A stretch of DNA of 19,073 bases from Pseudomonadota bacterium (GCA_030917985.1 JAUPTR010000270.1:1-19073); one strand, 5' to 3'; shown: positions 5,991-14,219, numbered from the stretch's first letter. Numbers and translations are program-made. The notes: a model not told the origin generated them from the letters alone.

Positions 5991-7529
5991 ATGAATGAAG
6001 TTTTATCTCAAATACTTGCTGCGCTGCGTGCAGCCTGGAACTATCGCTGGTACGGAATGGGCTTTGCCTGGGCGTTGGCTGTCTGTGGCTGGGTGTTCGT
6101 CATGATGATGCCAAATCGGTACGAGGCATCTGCCCGAGTCTATGTCGATACACAAAGCATGTTGCGGCCCCTGATGAATGGTCTGGCTGTGCAGCCCAAT
6201 CTGGATCAGCAGATTTCGGTGATGAGTCGTACGCTGATTAGCCGTCCGAATCTGGAAAAAGTGGTTCGGATGGCGGATCTGGATCTGAAGATCAAGACGC
6301 AGGATGAAAAAGAGGCGTTGCTGGACAGGCTGGCCAAACGTATCGAGATCAAGGCTGCCGGACGTGACAACCTGTTTGAAATTGCCTTTCAGGATACCAA
6401 GCCCGAGTCCGCTCGCAATGTGGTTCAGGCGCTGCTTACCATTTTTGTTGAAGGTAGCCTGGGTGACAAACGCAAGGATTCAGATTCTGCCCGGCGTTTT
6501 CTGGATGAACAGATCAAGGCCTATGAGCAGCGTTTGACGCAGGCTGAAAACGCCGTCAAGGAATTCAAGCGGCAGCACATGGGGCAAATGCCTGAAGATG
6601 GAAAGGACTACTACAGCCAGTTGCAGGCCATTTCCGTTGCCTTGAATCAGGCCAAGCTGGAGTTGTCGGAGGCTCAGAAAGCCAGGGATGCAATCAAGTC
6701 GCAAATCAGTGGCGATGATTTAGTTGTGATGGCGCCCAACGAGGATGTTCAGGGTGTGAATCCTGAACTCGATGCACGTATCAATTCCCTGAAAAAGAAT
6801 CTTGATGCCCTGCGCCTCAATTACACCGAACAGCACCCTGACATTGTGGCCGCCAAGCGCATCATTCAGCAATTGGAGGAGCAGCGGACACAGGAAGCCA
6901 AGCAGCGAAAATCCGTGAATTATGGCGGCGTGGCGGGTAATTCTGCCATGCAGCAACTACGGGTTGCGCTGGCTGATCAGGAGGCAAAGGTGGCTGCCCT
7001 GACTGCTCGCGTGGCTGAGTACACTTCGCGTTTCAACAGTCAGCGTGCTGCGGCAAACTCCATTCCCCAGGTCGAGGCGGATTACACGCAACTGGTGCGG
7101 GATTATCAGGTCAACAAACAGAACTACGAGAATCTGCTGAACCGGCGGGAGTCTGCGCATTTGTCCGGAGAAATGGACGCGAATGCGAGTGTGGTTGATT
7201 TTCGCGTGATTGATCCGCCGCGTGTTCCAAGCCAACCTGCCGCCCCGAATCGTTCGTTGCTGCTTTCAGGCGTAACGCTGGCAGCGATTGGTGCGGGCTT
7301 TGTGTTGGCCTTTCTGTTGAGCCAGCTGCGCCCAACCTTTAATACCCGGCGTGAATTGCGTGATGTGACCGGCTTGCCGGTGCTGGGCGTGGTGTCGATG
7401 ATCTGGACGCCGGAGCAGCAGCAAAAACGCCGCAAGAGCATGCTGGTATTTGCCTCCTGTTTTGCCGGGCTGCTGCTGATGTATGCGGGTGTGGTAGGGT
7501 CGGTTGCGTTTTTGCCCAAGCTGTTTTAG
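5991..7529 (+). CDS. XrtA-system polysaccharide chain length determinant (Wzz/Wzc N-domain family)
   Basis: A 512-residue inner-membrane polysaccharide co-polymerase that sets chain length and couples polymerisation to export. The first membrane segment is at about residues 22-41. A Wzz domain begins with NRYEASARVYVDTQSMLRPL. A long periplasmic coiled-coil region covers about 160-390 (for example QRLTQAENAVKEFKRQ, QLRVALADQEAKVAALTARV). The Pro-rich segment DPPRVPSQPAAPNRS (about 408-422) leads into the second membrane segment (422-444). After a short cytoplasmic loop there is an extra hydrophobic C-terminal segment at about 484-506. There is no P-loop; the kinase is a separate gene directly downstream. 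It follows the export lipoprotein after a 38 bp gap with a CGGAG-type ribosome binding site. Family assignment (PEP-CTERM chain length type) is firm. Confidence 0.93.
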   Translation: MNEVLSQILAALRAAWNYRWYGMGFAWALAVCGWVFVMMMPNRYEASARVYVDTQSMLRPLMNGLAVQPNLDQQISVMSRTLISRPNLEKVVRMADLDLKIKTQDEKEALLDRLAKRIEIKAAGRDNLFEIAFQDTKPESARNVVQALLTIFVEGSLGDKRKDSDSARRFLDEQIKAYEQRLTQAENAVKEFKRQHMGQMPEDGKDYYSQLQAISVALNQAKLELSEAQKARDAIKSQISGDDLVVMAPNEDVQGVNPELDARINSLKKNLDALRLNYTEQHPDIVAAKRIIQQLEEQRTQEAKQRKSVNYGGVAGNSAMQQLRVALADQEAKVAALTARVAEYTSRFNSQRAAANSIPQVEADYTQLVRDYQVNKQNYENLLNRRESAHLSGEMDANASVVDFRVIDPPRVPSQPAAPNRSLLLSGVTLAAIGAGFVLAFLLSQLRPTFNTRRELRDVTGLPVLGVVSMIWTPEQQQKRRKSMLVFASCFAGLLLMYAGVVGSVAFLPKLF

Positions 7530-7544
7530 CGCGGAGGCATGGCG

Positions 7545-7589
7545 ATGCGTGTAAAGATTGTGCTGGAGAATGCTCGTGAGTCTAATTGA
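7545..7589 (+). CDS. Possible 14-codon leader ORF coupled to the tyrosine kinase start
   Basis: The sequence MRVKIVLENARESN (ATG 7545, TGA 7587-7589) is preceded by a strong GGAGG at 7533-7537 with a 7-base spacing. That is a better ribosome binding site than the kinase itself has. It overlaps the first 14 bases of the kinase gene, whose GTG start is at 7576, in a different frame. Ribosomes finishing this mini-ORF would end 13 bases beyond the GTG, a geometry that allows translational coupling. No similarity to a known peptide is recognised; it may simply be a translational enhancer or chance. Confidence 0.3.
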   Translation: MRVKIVLENARESN

Positions 7590-8514
7590 AAAAGCAGTAA
7601 ACCGGATGGGGCAGTCGGATGAGATAGCGCTACCCGCCTCTCAGGATGTTCCCGTTCGGCAAGAGCCAGAGATGGCCGCAACTGCTACCCCGCTGGTGGA
7701 GCGTGCGATTGAATCACCGCGTGTTTCTGCCGCCGAAAAACCGGTGGCAGAACCCAAGCCAGGGCGTCGCGCGAGCCAGATTACCATTGATCTTGAGCGT
7801 CTGGCCTCGTTAGGTTTTCTGGCGCCGGATGCTGAAAAGGCCCAGGTAGCCGAAGAGTTCCGGGTGGTCAAGCGCCCCTTGATTACCAACGTCCAGGCGG
7901 GTGACGCACCGGAAAAACATCGAAACCTGATCATGGTGACCAGTTCTTTGCCGGGTGAGGGGAAGAGTTTCTGTGCCCTGAATCTGGCGCTGAGTATTGC
8001 CATGGAGCGGGATATAACGGTAATGCTGGTTGACGCTGATGTGGCCAAGCCTTCGGTATTGAATAATCTGGGGGTGCGCGCAGAAGCTGGCTTGATGGAC
8101 TTGCTGCTGGACCGCTCTTTGCAGGTGGGTGATGTCCTGTTGAGAACCAATATCGAGAAATTTTCCGTGTTGCCGGCCGGACGTCGCCATAAACATGCCA
8201 CTGAATTACTTGCAAGTGATGCGATGGCGCGCTTGCTGGATGAAATTGCGACACGTTATCCGGATCGGGTCGTGATTTTTGATTCCCCCCCCTTGTTGGT
8301 GACCTCCGAAGCACGTGAACTCGCGGCGCATATGGGGCAAATCGTCATGGTGGTGGAAGCAGGTCGAACTTCTCAGGATGCGGTCAACGAAGCGTTGAAT
8401 TATTTGCAGGTGTGCGACATTGTCAATTTGCTGATGAACAAGACGGAGTCAATGGTCTCGATGGATGGATATGGTGGCTATGGTTACGGCTATGGTCATG
8501 CTGCCCAGAATTGA
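7576..8514 (+). CDS. XrtA-associated tyrosine autokinase (BY-kinase)
   Basis: A 312-residue cytoplasmic bacterial tyrosine kinase that should cycle phosphorylation with the chain length determinant encoded just upstream. It opens with the subfamily N-terminus SLIEKAVNRM. A poorly conserved Ala/Glu/Pro-rich linker runs to about residue 66. The ATPase core follows: VTSSLPGEGKS (Walker A, 121-131), VMLVDADVAKPS (Walker A', 149-160) and VIFDSPPLLV (Walker B, about 233-242). The C-terminal tail GYGGYGYGYGH carries four tyrosines, the expected autophosphorylation cluster. GTG 7576 is chosen because GGAGA at 7565-7569 precedes it by six bases and the protein then begins with the family-typical SLIEKA. 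ATG 7570 and TTG 7558 are in-frame alternatives. An 8-C run at 8285-8292 lies inside the Walker B region, and the frame is intact in this sequence. Confidence 0.93.
   Translation: MSLIEKAVNRMGQSDEIALPASQDVPVRQEPEMAATATPLVERAIESPRVSAAEKPVAEPKPGRRASQITIDLERLASLGFLAPDAEKAQVAEEFRVVKRPLITNVQAGDAPEKHRNLIMVTSSLPGEGKSFCALNLALSIAMERDITVMLVDADVAKPSVLNNLGVRAEAGLMDLLLDRSLQVGDVLLRTNIEKFSVLPAGRRHKHATELLASDAMARLLDEIATRYPDRVVIFDSPPLLVTSEARELAAHMGQIVMVVEAGRTSQDAVNEALNYLQVCDIVNLLMNKTESMVSMDGYGGYGYGYGHAAQN
8285..8292 (+). repeat. C8 homopolymer inside the tyrosine autokinase gene
   Basis: Eight consecutive C residues encode part of the conserved DSPP segment of the kinase Walker B region. Runs of this length can slip during replication. 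The frame is intact in this sequence. Confidence 0.9.
8470..8496 (+). repeat. Short tandem-like repeats coding the Tyr/Gly tail of the kinase
   Basis: GGCTATGGT occurs at 8476-8484 and again at 8488-8496, a 12-base period, within a run encoding alternating Gly and Tyr. Each unit adds one or two tyrosines to the phosphorylation tail. Copy number could vary between strains. Confidence 0.6.
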
Positions 8515-8550
8515 CGCCCCGCATTTTCCTGTCCGTGTGGATATTTCGCT

Positions 8551-10062
8551 GTGATCAAATTTCTGTTGAAAGCGCTCTGTGCCAGCTGTTGTGCGTTAAG
8601 TCCCGCCTTGTCGTGGGCGGCAGAAATCAGCTCGATCATCACCCTTCCGGTGGGGATCGGCTACACGGACAACGCAGATCTCAAGCCTGAGGGACAGGCC
8701 GAAAGCGACTTCTTCTGGCGGATTTCGCCTGGTTTGTCGTTGCAGGCAAAAGGCCCCCGCTGGAATGGCGCATTAAGTTATGCCTATCAATATGAAAAAC
8801 ATCAAAAGGATGAACGCCGCTCTGATAACCAGTTTTTGAGCGCACGTTTTGACTCGGAGGTAATCGATAACCTGTTTTATCTGGATGCCAATGCGTCCAT
8901 CTCACAGGTTAGAAGCAATTTTTCTGATCCGGTTGGCTTTGACTCACAGAATGCTGATGATGTGTTCTCGTGGCGGATCATGCCTGCCATCAATCGCCAG
9001 TTTGCCAACTCGTCCCGAGGTGGTGCTGGTGTTGATGTGTATGGCGTAAAAGGGTCGGGAGACAATACCGGGAACGACGGGTATGGCGAGCGCGTTTATG
9101 CCACTTATTCCACCGGAGGGCTGATGGATGCCGCCCGTTTTGACCTGTCGGCAAACGATGACCGTTATTATTATGATAATCCGCGGGTTAACGCGATTCG
9201 TGATTACACGTTAAACCAATCCATGTCTGCCAGGGCGACCCTGCTTGTATCGCGAAAATTCACTCCGTTTGCATTATATGGCTATGAGAATATCGAGGAT
9301 GAAACGTTACGCCGGCAGCCCTCCGAAACATTCTGGAATGCCGGATTTTCGTGGATTCCATCAGTAAGGACACGCCTCGATGCCAGTTTTGGCAAGCGGT
9401 TTTTTGGCGATACACGCAATATATCGTTTACGCATCGTGCCCGTCGTACCAACTGGCTTCTCAGTTATGTGCAGGATTTGAGGACCGGAGAGTCTGATGT
9501 CCAGAATCCGTTTTCAGTCGGTATGTTCAATCAATTGAATACAGCACTGGCGCAGCAGTTTCCTGATGCGGCAACCCGCGCCAGTGTTGTCCGCAGTGTG
9601 ATGGATGGCATGGGTTTACCGCCGACTTCGATACTGGTTACGCGAAATTATATCGACCGCAACCTGACGGCCAATGTCAGTTATGCCGCCGTGAAAAGCG
9701 TGTTCATGCTTAATCTGTATGCCAGGGATTCGGATGCGAGCGAGGTTTCATTGCCTGTGCCTCCTTCGCTCTCAGCCCAGGGCTTGGGTGATCGCATAAA
9801 GCAGGCAGGTGCAAGCGTTAACTGGAATTACCGACTCGGAACAAAAGTGGGTTTGTCGACCATGATCGGCTTCAACAGGGAGTCATATCCTGATGTTGAT
9901 GTGGAGGACGACAATTTCTTTACCCGGCTCGGGGCTGATTACCAGATCGGCAGACATTTGTCGGCGAGGTCAGAGCTGCGGCGCATTCAGCGGGAATCAA
10001 CAGATGCGACCCGCGAATATGTCGAGAATTCCGTCCTTTTGTCTCTGATCGGTTCCTTTTGA
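8551..10062 (+). CDS. XrtA/PEP-CTERM-system-associated outer-membrane beta-barrel protein
   Basis: A 503-residue exported protein with a signal peptide (MIKFLLKALCASCCALSPAL then SWA, cleavage near 23) and a mature part rich in alternating aromatic/polar beta-strand segments. It ends in ENSVLLSLIGSF with a terminal Phe, the usual outer-membrane beta-barrel assembly signal. It fits the roughly 500-residue PEP-CTERM-associated protein family found beside the XrtA ATPase and tyrosine kinase. The role is not established; by position it could be an outer-membrane pore or scaffold for polymer or protein export (inference). The start is GTG 8551 with a weak ribosome binding site, 36 bp after the kinase stop. 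Base composition in this gene is somewhat more AT-rich than in the distal genes of the operon. Confidence 0.85.
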   Translation: MIKFLLKALCASCCALSPALSWAAEISSIITLPVGIGYTDNADLKPEGQAESDFFWRISPGLSLQAKGPRWNGALSYAYQYEKHQKDERRSDNQFLSARFDSEVIDNLFYLDANASISQVRSNFSDPVGFDSQNADDVFSWRIMPAINRQFANSSRGGAGVDVYGVKGSGDNTGNDGYGERVYATYSTGGLMDAARFDLSANDDRYYYDNPRVNAIRDYTLNQSMSARATLLVSRKFTPFALYGYENIEDETLRRQPSETFWNAGFSWIPSVRTRLDASFGKRFFGDTRNISFTHRARRTNWLLSYVQDLRTGESDVQNPFSVGMFNQLNTALAQQFPDAATRASVVRSVMDGMGLPPTSILVTRNYIDRNLTANVSYAAVKSVFMLNLYARDSDASEVSLPVPPSLSAQGLGDRIKQAGASVNWNYRLGTKVGLSTMIGFNRESYPDVDVEDDNFFTRLGADYQIGRHLSARSELRRIQRESTDATREYVENSVLLSLIGSF

Positions 10063-10080
10063 TCTTTTTGTGGTTTCGCC

Positions 10081-11070
10081 ATGTACGAATCTTACTATCA
10101 GCTACGCGCCAAACCTTTCCAGCTCACGCCTGACCCCAGCTACTTTTTTGGCAGCAAGGGCCATAAGCGGGCTATGTCCTATCTGGAATATGGCCTGCAT
10201 CAGGGTGAGGGATTTATTGTCGTCACCGGTGAAATTGGTGCCGGAAAAACCACGCTGGTGCGTAACCTGTTTCGCAAACTGCCAACAGATCGTATTGTCG
10301 CCGCACATCTGGTCTCTACCCAGCTGGATTCAGACGATATTCTGCGCATGATCGGCGCCGCGTTTGGCCTGCAGAATCTGGAAGGCAGCAAGGTGCAGGT
10401 GCTGCAGCGCATTGAGGGCTTCCTGCGGGATTGTTCGACGCGTCAGATGCGTGCCTTGTTAATTGTTGATGAGGCGCAGAATCTTACGGCGAAGGCGGTG
10501 GAAGAGTTGCGGATGTTGTCGAATTTCCAAGTGGGTGAGAAGCCCTTGCTGCAAAGTTTTCTGCTGGGGCAGCCGGAGTTTCGCGATACCTTGCGGGGCG
10601 AAGATCTGCTGCAATTGCGGCAGCGGGTGATTGCTTCCTACCATTTGGGCGCAATGGATGAAGCAGAGACGCGGCAGTATATTGAGCACCGGATGGCGCT
10701 GGCGGGCTGGAACCGCCCATCCTTGTTTACCGATGCTGCTTTCAGCGAGATTTATCGTTTTGCCCGCGGTATTCCGCGCATGATTAACACCGTTGCCGAT
10801 CGCTTGCTGCTGATGGGTTATCTCGACGAATTGTCGAGTATTGATGCAGCAAATGTCACCCAGGTTGTGGACGACATGCGCCAGGAAATGGCATTTGTTG
10901 ACCCGGAGGACTTGATCCAGCCTGCGCGCCAGCATTCCCGCGTCAGTGCCAACACCCAGTTGCAGCTTGAGCTGTTCGAAGAGCGCCTGAACCGGGTCGA
11001 AGAGTCTGTTGGCAACGTGTTGCGGCTGGCGCGTCAGGTGCTGGATCTGGTAACGGGCAGGCGACCGTAA
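10081..11070 (+). CDS. XrtA-associated AAA ATPase (ExeA/GspA-like)
   Basis: A 329-residue AAA ATPase. It begins with MYESYYQLRAKPFQLTPDPS, the typical start of ExeA/GspA-type ATPases. It has Walker A GEIGAGKT (residues 50-57), Walker B ALLIVDEAQN (125-134), a sensor segment QSFLLGQPEF (158-167) and an arginine-containing FARGIPRMINTVADR near 220-235. The C-terminal 45 residues form a likely coiled coil (LELFEERLNRVEESVGNVLR). Unlike ExeA it shows no membrane segment and no peptidoglycan-binding domain, so it is probably cytoplasmic. It is a marker gene of XrtA/PEP-CTERM loci and sits 18 bp after the beta-barrel gene, so the two may act together. The stop TAA overlaps an in-frame ATG of the next gene, although a later start is preferred there. 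Confidence 0.92.
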   Translation: MYESYYQLRAKPFQLTPDPSYFFGSKGHKRAMSYLEYGLHQGEGFIVVTGEIGAGKTTLVRNLFRKLPTDRIVAAHLVSTQLDSDDILRMIGAAFGLQNLEGSKVQVLQRIEGFLRDCSTRQMRALLIVDEAQNLTAKAVEELRMLSNFQVGEKPLLQSFLLGQPEFRDTLRGEDLLQLRQRVIASYHLGAMDEAETRQYIEHRMALAGWNRPSLFTDAAFSEIYRFARGIPRMINTVADRLLLMGYLDELSSIDAANVTQVVDDMRQEMAFVDPEDLIQPARQHSRVSANTQLQLELFEERLNRVEESVGNVLRLARQVLDLVTGRRP

Positions 11071-11093
11071 TGGCGGAGCGTAGAGGAACAGCC

Positions 11094-11933
11094 ATGCGTA
11101 ATGCCATGACTATTGATGTTGAGGATTATTTTCAGGTTTCGGCTTTTGAGCATCACATTTCCCGGGAATCATGGGATCGTTTGCCGTGTCGCGTAGAACG
11201 CAATATGGATCTGATTCTGACCTTGCTCGATGCTGCCGATACCAAAGCTACATTTTTTACGCTGGGCTGGATTGCCGAACGTTATCCCGAATTGGTCAAG
11301 CGTCTGGTGGCGCAGGGGCACGAACTGGCCAGTCATGGTTATGCACATCGTCGGGCTTCGGATCAGTCACGAAAAGAGTTTCTTGATGATGTTTCCCGGG
11401 CCAAAAAACTGCTGGAAGATCTGGGCGGGGTGGAGGTAAAAGGCTATCGTGCGCCCAGCTTTTCAATTGGTGCCGACAATATGTGGGCTTTGGCCGTGCT
11501 GCGCGAAGCGGGCTATTGCTACAGCTCCAGTATCTATCCGGTGGCGCATGACCATTATGGAATGCCGGAGGCGCCGCGTTTCAGCTATACGCCACCTGCC
11601 GGCAATGGCTTGCTGGAATTACCGCCTACCACCATTCACGCGCTGCGGCGTAACTGGCCTGCATCGGGTGGCGGCTATTTCCGGCTATTGCCATACCCGG
11701 TGTCCAGGGCCATGATCAAACATATCAATCATCATGAGCAGCAGCCGGCGATTTTCTATTTCCATCCATGGGAAATCGACCCGGAGCAACCGCGTCAACA
11801 GAATATCAGCTTCAAGAGCCGTTTCCGGCATTACATCAATTTGCAGCGTATGCATGGCAGAATCGGACAATTACTAAGCGATTTTCAGTGGGGCCGCATG
11901 GATGACATTTTCTTGTCCGGGGCGCATGCCTGA
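11094..11933 (+). CDS. XrtA-system polysaccharide deacetylase (CE4/NodB family)
   Basis: A 279-residue NodB-homology deacetylase of the PEP-CTERM subfamily. It is expected to remove N- or O-acetyl groups from the exopolysaccharide or its precursor. Seen motifs: TIDVEDYFQVSAFE at residues 6-19 with metal/catalytic Asp residues D8 and D11; the TFF segment near 53-55; HELASHGYAHR with the metal histidines H81 and H85; the YRAPSFSIG motif at 118-126; and FYFHPWEID near the C-terminus with the conserved His. No signal peptide is visible, so it may act on the cytoplasmic side. The start is placed at ATG 11094, preceded by GAGGAA (11083-11088) at 5 bases, which gives the family-typical beginning. 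ATG 11070 (overlapping the preceding stop) would add eight residues and has a poorer site. Confidence 0.92.
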   Translation: MRNAMTIDVEDYFQVSAFEHHISRESWDRLPCRVERNMDLILTLLDAADTKATFFTLGWIAERYPELVKRLVAQGHELASHGYAHRRASDQSRKEFLDDVSRAKKLLEDLGGVEVKGYRAPSFSIGADNMWALAVLREAGYCYSSSIYPVAHDHYGMPEAPRFSYTPPAGNGLLELPPTTIHALRRNWPASGGGYFRLLPYPVSRAMIKHINHHEQQPAIFYFHPWEIDPEQPRQQNISFKSRFRHYINLQRMHGRIGQLLSDFQWGRMDDIFLSGAHA

Positions 11934-11962
11934 CCTCTGCCAGTTTGTTGGAAAAACATAAA

Positions 11963-12985
11963 GTGGATATCAAAGTACTGACCCCGGCCGATGTGGGGCG
12001 CTGGGACGAATTTGTTCTGGCGTCGCCGAATGCGACCTTTTTCCATCGGTCTGGATGGAAAAAGGTCATTGAAAAGGCGTTCGGACATCGTTGCACCTTC
12101 CTGTTCGCCGAGGCTGATGGCCGGATTCAAGGGGTGTTGCCGCTGGCCGAAGTGAAAAGCCGTTTGTTTGGCCATTCCTTGGTGAGCTTGCCATTTTGCG
12201 TTTACGCTGGCATTGCCGCCGAAAATGATGCTGCTTATGCCGCGCTGGACAAGGCTGCACAGGATCTCGCCAGGCAGCTTGCAGTAGAACATCTGGAATA
12301 TCGCACGCTGGAAGCGCGTCACCCGGACTGGCAGCACAAAGAGCTGTATTTCACTTTCCGCAAGGCGATTGAACCGGAAGTCGACGCCAATATGCTGGCT
12401 ATTCCCCGTAAGCAGCGGGCCATGGTGCGCAAGGCCATCAAGTTCGAGCTGGAAGGGCAGCTGGACGAAGGAATCGAACGTTTTTTTACCGCCTATTCCA
12501 TCAGCGTGCATCGTCTCGGAACACCGGTGTTTTCCAAGAAATATTTCCGCATTCTGCGCGAGGTGTTTGGCGCAGATTGTGAAGTCCTGACTATCGTGCG
12601 CGGCAATGATCTGGTTGCCAGCGTGATGAGTTTTTACTTTCGCGACGAGGTTCTGCCTTATTACGGTGGCGGGATGGATATTGCCCGTGAGTTGGCAGGC
12701 AATGATTTCATGTACTGGGATCTGCTGCGGCGCGCATGTGAGCGTGGTTACAAGGTCTTCGATTTTGGTCGCAGCAAGATCGGCACCGGTGCTTACGATT
12801 TTAAAAAGAATTGGGGTTTTGAACCGACGCCCTTGCCTTATGAATACCAGTTGGTGACAGCGCAGGCGTTGCCCGACAACAATCCGCTTAATCCAAAATA
12901 CCAGCGCTTCATCCGCATCTGGCAACAAATGCCGATCTGGATGGCCAATATGATTGGCCCGCATATCGTCAAGAATCTGGGATGA
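11963..12985 (+). CDS. FemAB-like XrtA/PEP-CTERM-associated acyl/aminoacyl transferase
   Basis: A roughly 340-residue protein of the FemAB-related subfamily restricted to XrtA/PEP-CTERM loci. It has a tandem GNAT-like fold related to FemAB aminoacyl transferases and BioF2-type acetyltransferases. The N-terminal segment TPADVGRWDEFVLASPNATF and the following FHRSGWKKVIEKAFGH are typical. The second GNAT unit carries GNDLVASVMSFYFRDEVLPY and YGGGMDIARELAGNDFMYW, and the end holds FDFGRSKIGTGAYDFKKNWG. No signal peptide or membrane segment is present. Substrate and donor are unknown. The start is uncertain: GTG 11963 has GGAA 9 bases upstream and gives the family-like MDIKVLTPAD beginning, while TTG 11945 would add six residues. 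The 3' end overlaps the next gene (ATGA). Confidence 0.88.
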   Translation: MDIKVLTPADVGRWDEFVLASPNATFFHRSGWKKVIEKAFGHRCTFLFAEADGRIQGVLPLAEVKSRLFGHSLVSLPFCVYAGIAAENDAAYAALDKAAQDLARQLAVEHLEYRTLEARHPDWQHKELYFTFRKAIEPEVDANMLAIPRKQRAMVRKAIKFELEGQLDEGIERFFTAYSISVHRLGTPVFSKKYFRILREVFGADCEVLTIVRGNDLVASVMSFYFRDEVLPYYGGGMDIARELAGNDFMYWDLLRRACERGYKVFDFGRSKIGTGAYDFKKNWGFEPTPLPYEYQLVTAQALPDNNPLNPKYQRFIRIWQQMPIWMANMIGPHIVKNLG

Positions 12986-14199
12986 GTGTGGAAAACCTGT
13001 TGATGCTGGTACACCGTATTCCTTTTCCTCCCAACAAGGGGGACAAGGTTCGGTCATTTCATATCCTGCAGCACCTGACACAAAAGTATCGTGTCAGCAT
13101 GGGGGCGTTTGTTGATGATCCGGCCGATTGGCAATACCAGACAAAGCTGCAGGCTCTGTGTGCCGATATGCATCTGGAGAGTCTCTCGCCCAAATGGGGC
13201 AAGCTGCGCAGTCTTTCGGGCCTGTTGTCGGGAGAGGCGTTGTCGCTGCCGTATTATCGTAGCGCCAGTATGCAGCAATGGGTGGATCAGATTATTGCGC
13301 GACAGGGTATCAGCAAGGTGCTGATTTATTCGTCGCAAATGGCCCAATACGTATTGGGCAAGCCGCAAATGACGCGTATCGCCGATTTTGTCGATATCGA
13401 TTCGGATAAATGGCTGCAATACGGCCAGTCAAAACCATGGCCCCTGTCTTGGGTATATGCCAGGGAAGGCAACAAGCTGCGGCAGTTTGAAATGGATGTT
13501 GCCCGTCGTTTCGATGCAACAACTTTCGTCTCGGGAACCGAGGCCGCTGATTTCCGCAAGCTGTCCGGTATTGGCGACGACCGGGTCATGCATGTCAACA
13601 ATGGTGTGAATACCGACTATTTCGACCCTGAGCTTGTGTTGCCTGATCCCTATCAGGCTGCCGGACCTGTGCTGGTGTTTACCGGGGCCATGGACTACTG
13701 GCCCAATATCGATGCAGTCGAATGGTTTGTGCAGCAGATTCTGCCCAAACTGCGTATGCATGTTCCCGCCTTGCAGTTTTATATCGCCGGCGCCCGCCCC
13801 ACCGAAGCCGTATTGGCGCTGGCACGCCAACCTGGTGTGGTGGTGACTGGTGGCGTGCCGGATATTCGCCCGTATATCCGCCATGCCACGCTGGCCGTAG
13901 CCCCGTTGAGGATTGCGCGCGGCGTGCAGAACAAGGTGCTGGAGGCCATGGCGCTAGGCAAGCTGGTTGTGGCCTCGCCCCAGGCGGCGGAAGGTATCGA
14001 GGCAGAGCCCGGCCGGCACCTGCTGGTGGCTGCAGATGCAGCCGCATTTGTCGACACCATCTTGGCAGCGCTGGCAGAGCCTGGGTCTCCGATGGGATCG
14101 GCTGCCCGTGCCCAGATGCTTCAGTGTTATGGCTGGGATGCAAGCCTGGCCAGATTTGATCGATTATTTGCCATGCCGCGCAGCGCGCCGCTGGCCTGA
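12982..14199 (+). CDS. XrtA/PEP-CTERM-associated glycosyltransferase, stp1 type (GT-B)
   Basis: A 405-residue GT-B fold sugar transferase of the EpsH1/PEP-CTERM-associated stp1 subfamily, expected to add one sugar to the lipid-linked repeat unit in the cytoplasm. The N-terminal Rossmann unit begins LLMLVHRIPFPPNKGDKVRS, with the glycine/lysine loop typical of this subfamily. The C-terminal nucleotide-sugar domain has NNGVNTDYF (about 207-215), VFTGAMDYWPNIDAVEWF near 230-247, IAGARP, and the acceptor/donor-binding NKVLEAMALGKLVVAS near 316-331. The start ATG overlaps the preceding stop by the sequence ATGA, indicating tight coupling. The sugar specificity cannot be told from sequence. Confidence 0.92.
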   Translation: MSVENLLMLVHRIPFPPNKGDKVRSFHILQHLTQKYRVSMGAFVDDPADWQYQTKLQALCADMHLESLSPKWGKLRSLSGLLSGEALSLPYYRSASMQQWVDQIIARQGISKVLIYSSQMAQYVLGKPQMTRIADFVDIDSDKWLQYGQSKPWPLSWVYAREGNKLRQFEMDVARRFDATTFVSGTEAADFRKLSGIGDDRVMHVNNGVNTDYFDPELVLPDPYQAAGPVLVFTGAMDYWPNIDAVEWFVQQILPKLRMHVPALQFYIAGARPTEAVLALARQPGVVVTGGVPDIRPYIRHATLAVAPLRIARGVQNKVLEAMALGKLVVASPQAAEGIEAEPGRHLLVAADAAAFVDTILAALAEPGSPMGSAARAQMLQCYGWDASLARFDRLFAMPRSAPLA

Positions 14200-14219
14200 A
14201 TTCCGTGTGAGCCCAGCGC

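Noticed and set aside
11070..11093. ATG 11070 (TAATG overlap) as the deacetylase start.
   Set aside because: The GAGGAA before ATG 11094 is better placed and the protein then starts like other family members. The earlier start remains possible.
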